From positions 310,001 through 374,000 of the forward strand of contig JACKKG010000001.1 in assembly GCA_020637515.1 (NCBI GenBank): a stretch of DNA of 64,000 nucleotides, in the 5' to 3' direction. This DNA comes from Rhodobacter sp. (GTDB lineage: Bacteria; Pseudomonadota; Alphaproteobacteria; Rhodobacterales; Rhodobacteraceae). Both the position numbers and the translations under genes were made by a program. Below are positions 63,958 through 64,000 of this stretch, piece by piece. Under the pieces are notes generated by a model, which had not been told where the DNA came from, did not search any database, and saw nothing but the letters and a program-made list of their open reading frames with translations. Within the stretch, counting starts at the first letter, position 1; each line of letters starts with the position of its first letter.

Positions 63958-64000
63958 GTCTGCCCCGTTACATGCGTTTACTTCATCTTGTGCGTTCAAT

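Overview
The window is GC-rich, gene-dense alphaproteobacterial chromosome, most likely from the order Rhodobacterales (Rhodobacteraceae). This rests on gene content and order seen here: etfB-etfA beside a 3-hydroxyacyl-CoA dehydrogenase, a cobalamin adenosyltransferase and a HIG1-type small protein; TauE/SafE next to a TIGR02186-type protein; rsmI-yraN-gshB; a Hint_2 protein; DUF6473 and DUF6455 families; and a single long pyruvate carboxylase. I see no phage, plasmid, insertion sequence or CRISPR array. It reads as core chromosome with a few odd small loci.

Layout. 1-6.2 kb: the tail of a fatty-acid oxidation dehydrogenase, a Hint-domain protein, a DMT exporter, an acyl-CoA ligase, a membrane protein that looks like a catalytically dead M48 peptidase, and a SPOR-domain protein. 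6.2-10.7 kb (minus strand): the nucleoside salvage operon cdd-deoA-deoB-add-upp, with every junction overlapping or touching. 10.8-13.4 kb (minus): an AsnB-type amidotransferase with a VOC/bicupin protein. 13.5-18 kb (plus): malic enzyme and propionyl-CoA synthetase, with TTTGCAAA motifs that suggest short-chain acyl-CoA control. 18.1-20.7 kb: an Hpt protein overlapping a sigma-54 response regulator, then an SDR. 20.8-25.2 kb: HIG1-like protein, cobalamin adenosyltransferase, etfBA, a DUF6473 gene and hbd. 25.2-27.7 kb: an MsbA-type ABC exporter and a 0.75-kb stretch that seems to hold a frameshifted gene remnant.

27.7-38.2 kb: DUF4139 protein, DODA-type dioxygenase, a divergent Lrp regulator/PLP enzyme pair, a Flp-pilin-like protein, clpB, two small PilZ proteins, and nfuA-tsaB-rimI. 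38.3-43.0 kb: a complete BMP-type nucleoside ABC importer, probably feeding the salvage operon 28 kb away. 43.1-49 kb: TauE/SafE exporter with its TIGR02186 partner, a small secreted protein and pyruvate carboxylase. 49-56.2 kb: PhnA-like protein, tRNA-Gly(GCC), SDR plus a stand-alone AsnC ligand domain, thpR, a DUF6455 protein, a RecD-like helicase and parC. 56.3-64 kb: lipoprotein, tuf, an O-acetyltransferase, comM, and the rsmI-yraN / gshB-hydrolase genes.

Together the metabolic genes describe a heterotroph that uses nucleosides, acyl-CoAs and propionate. prpE, an adenosyltransferase that could supply B12 to methylmalonyl-CoA mutase, maeB, pyc and ETF all sit around C3/C4 carbon flow. The most interesting leads are the TTTGCAAA cluster upstream of prpE, a CtrA-like box upstream of comM, the degenerate M48 protein, the Hpt/sigma-54 regulator pair, and the AsnB/bicupin pair.
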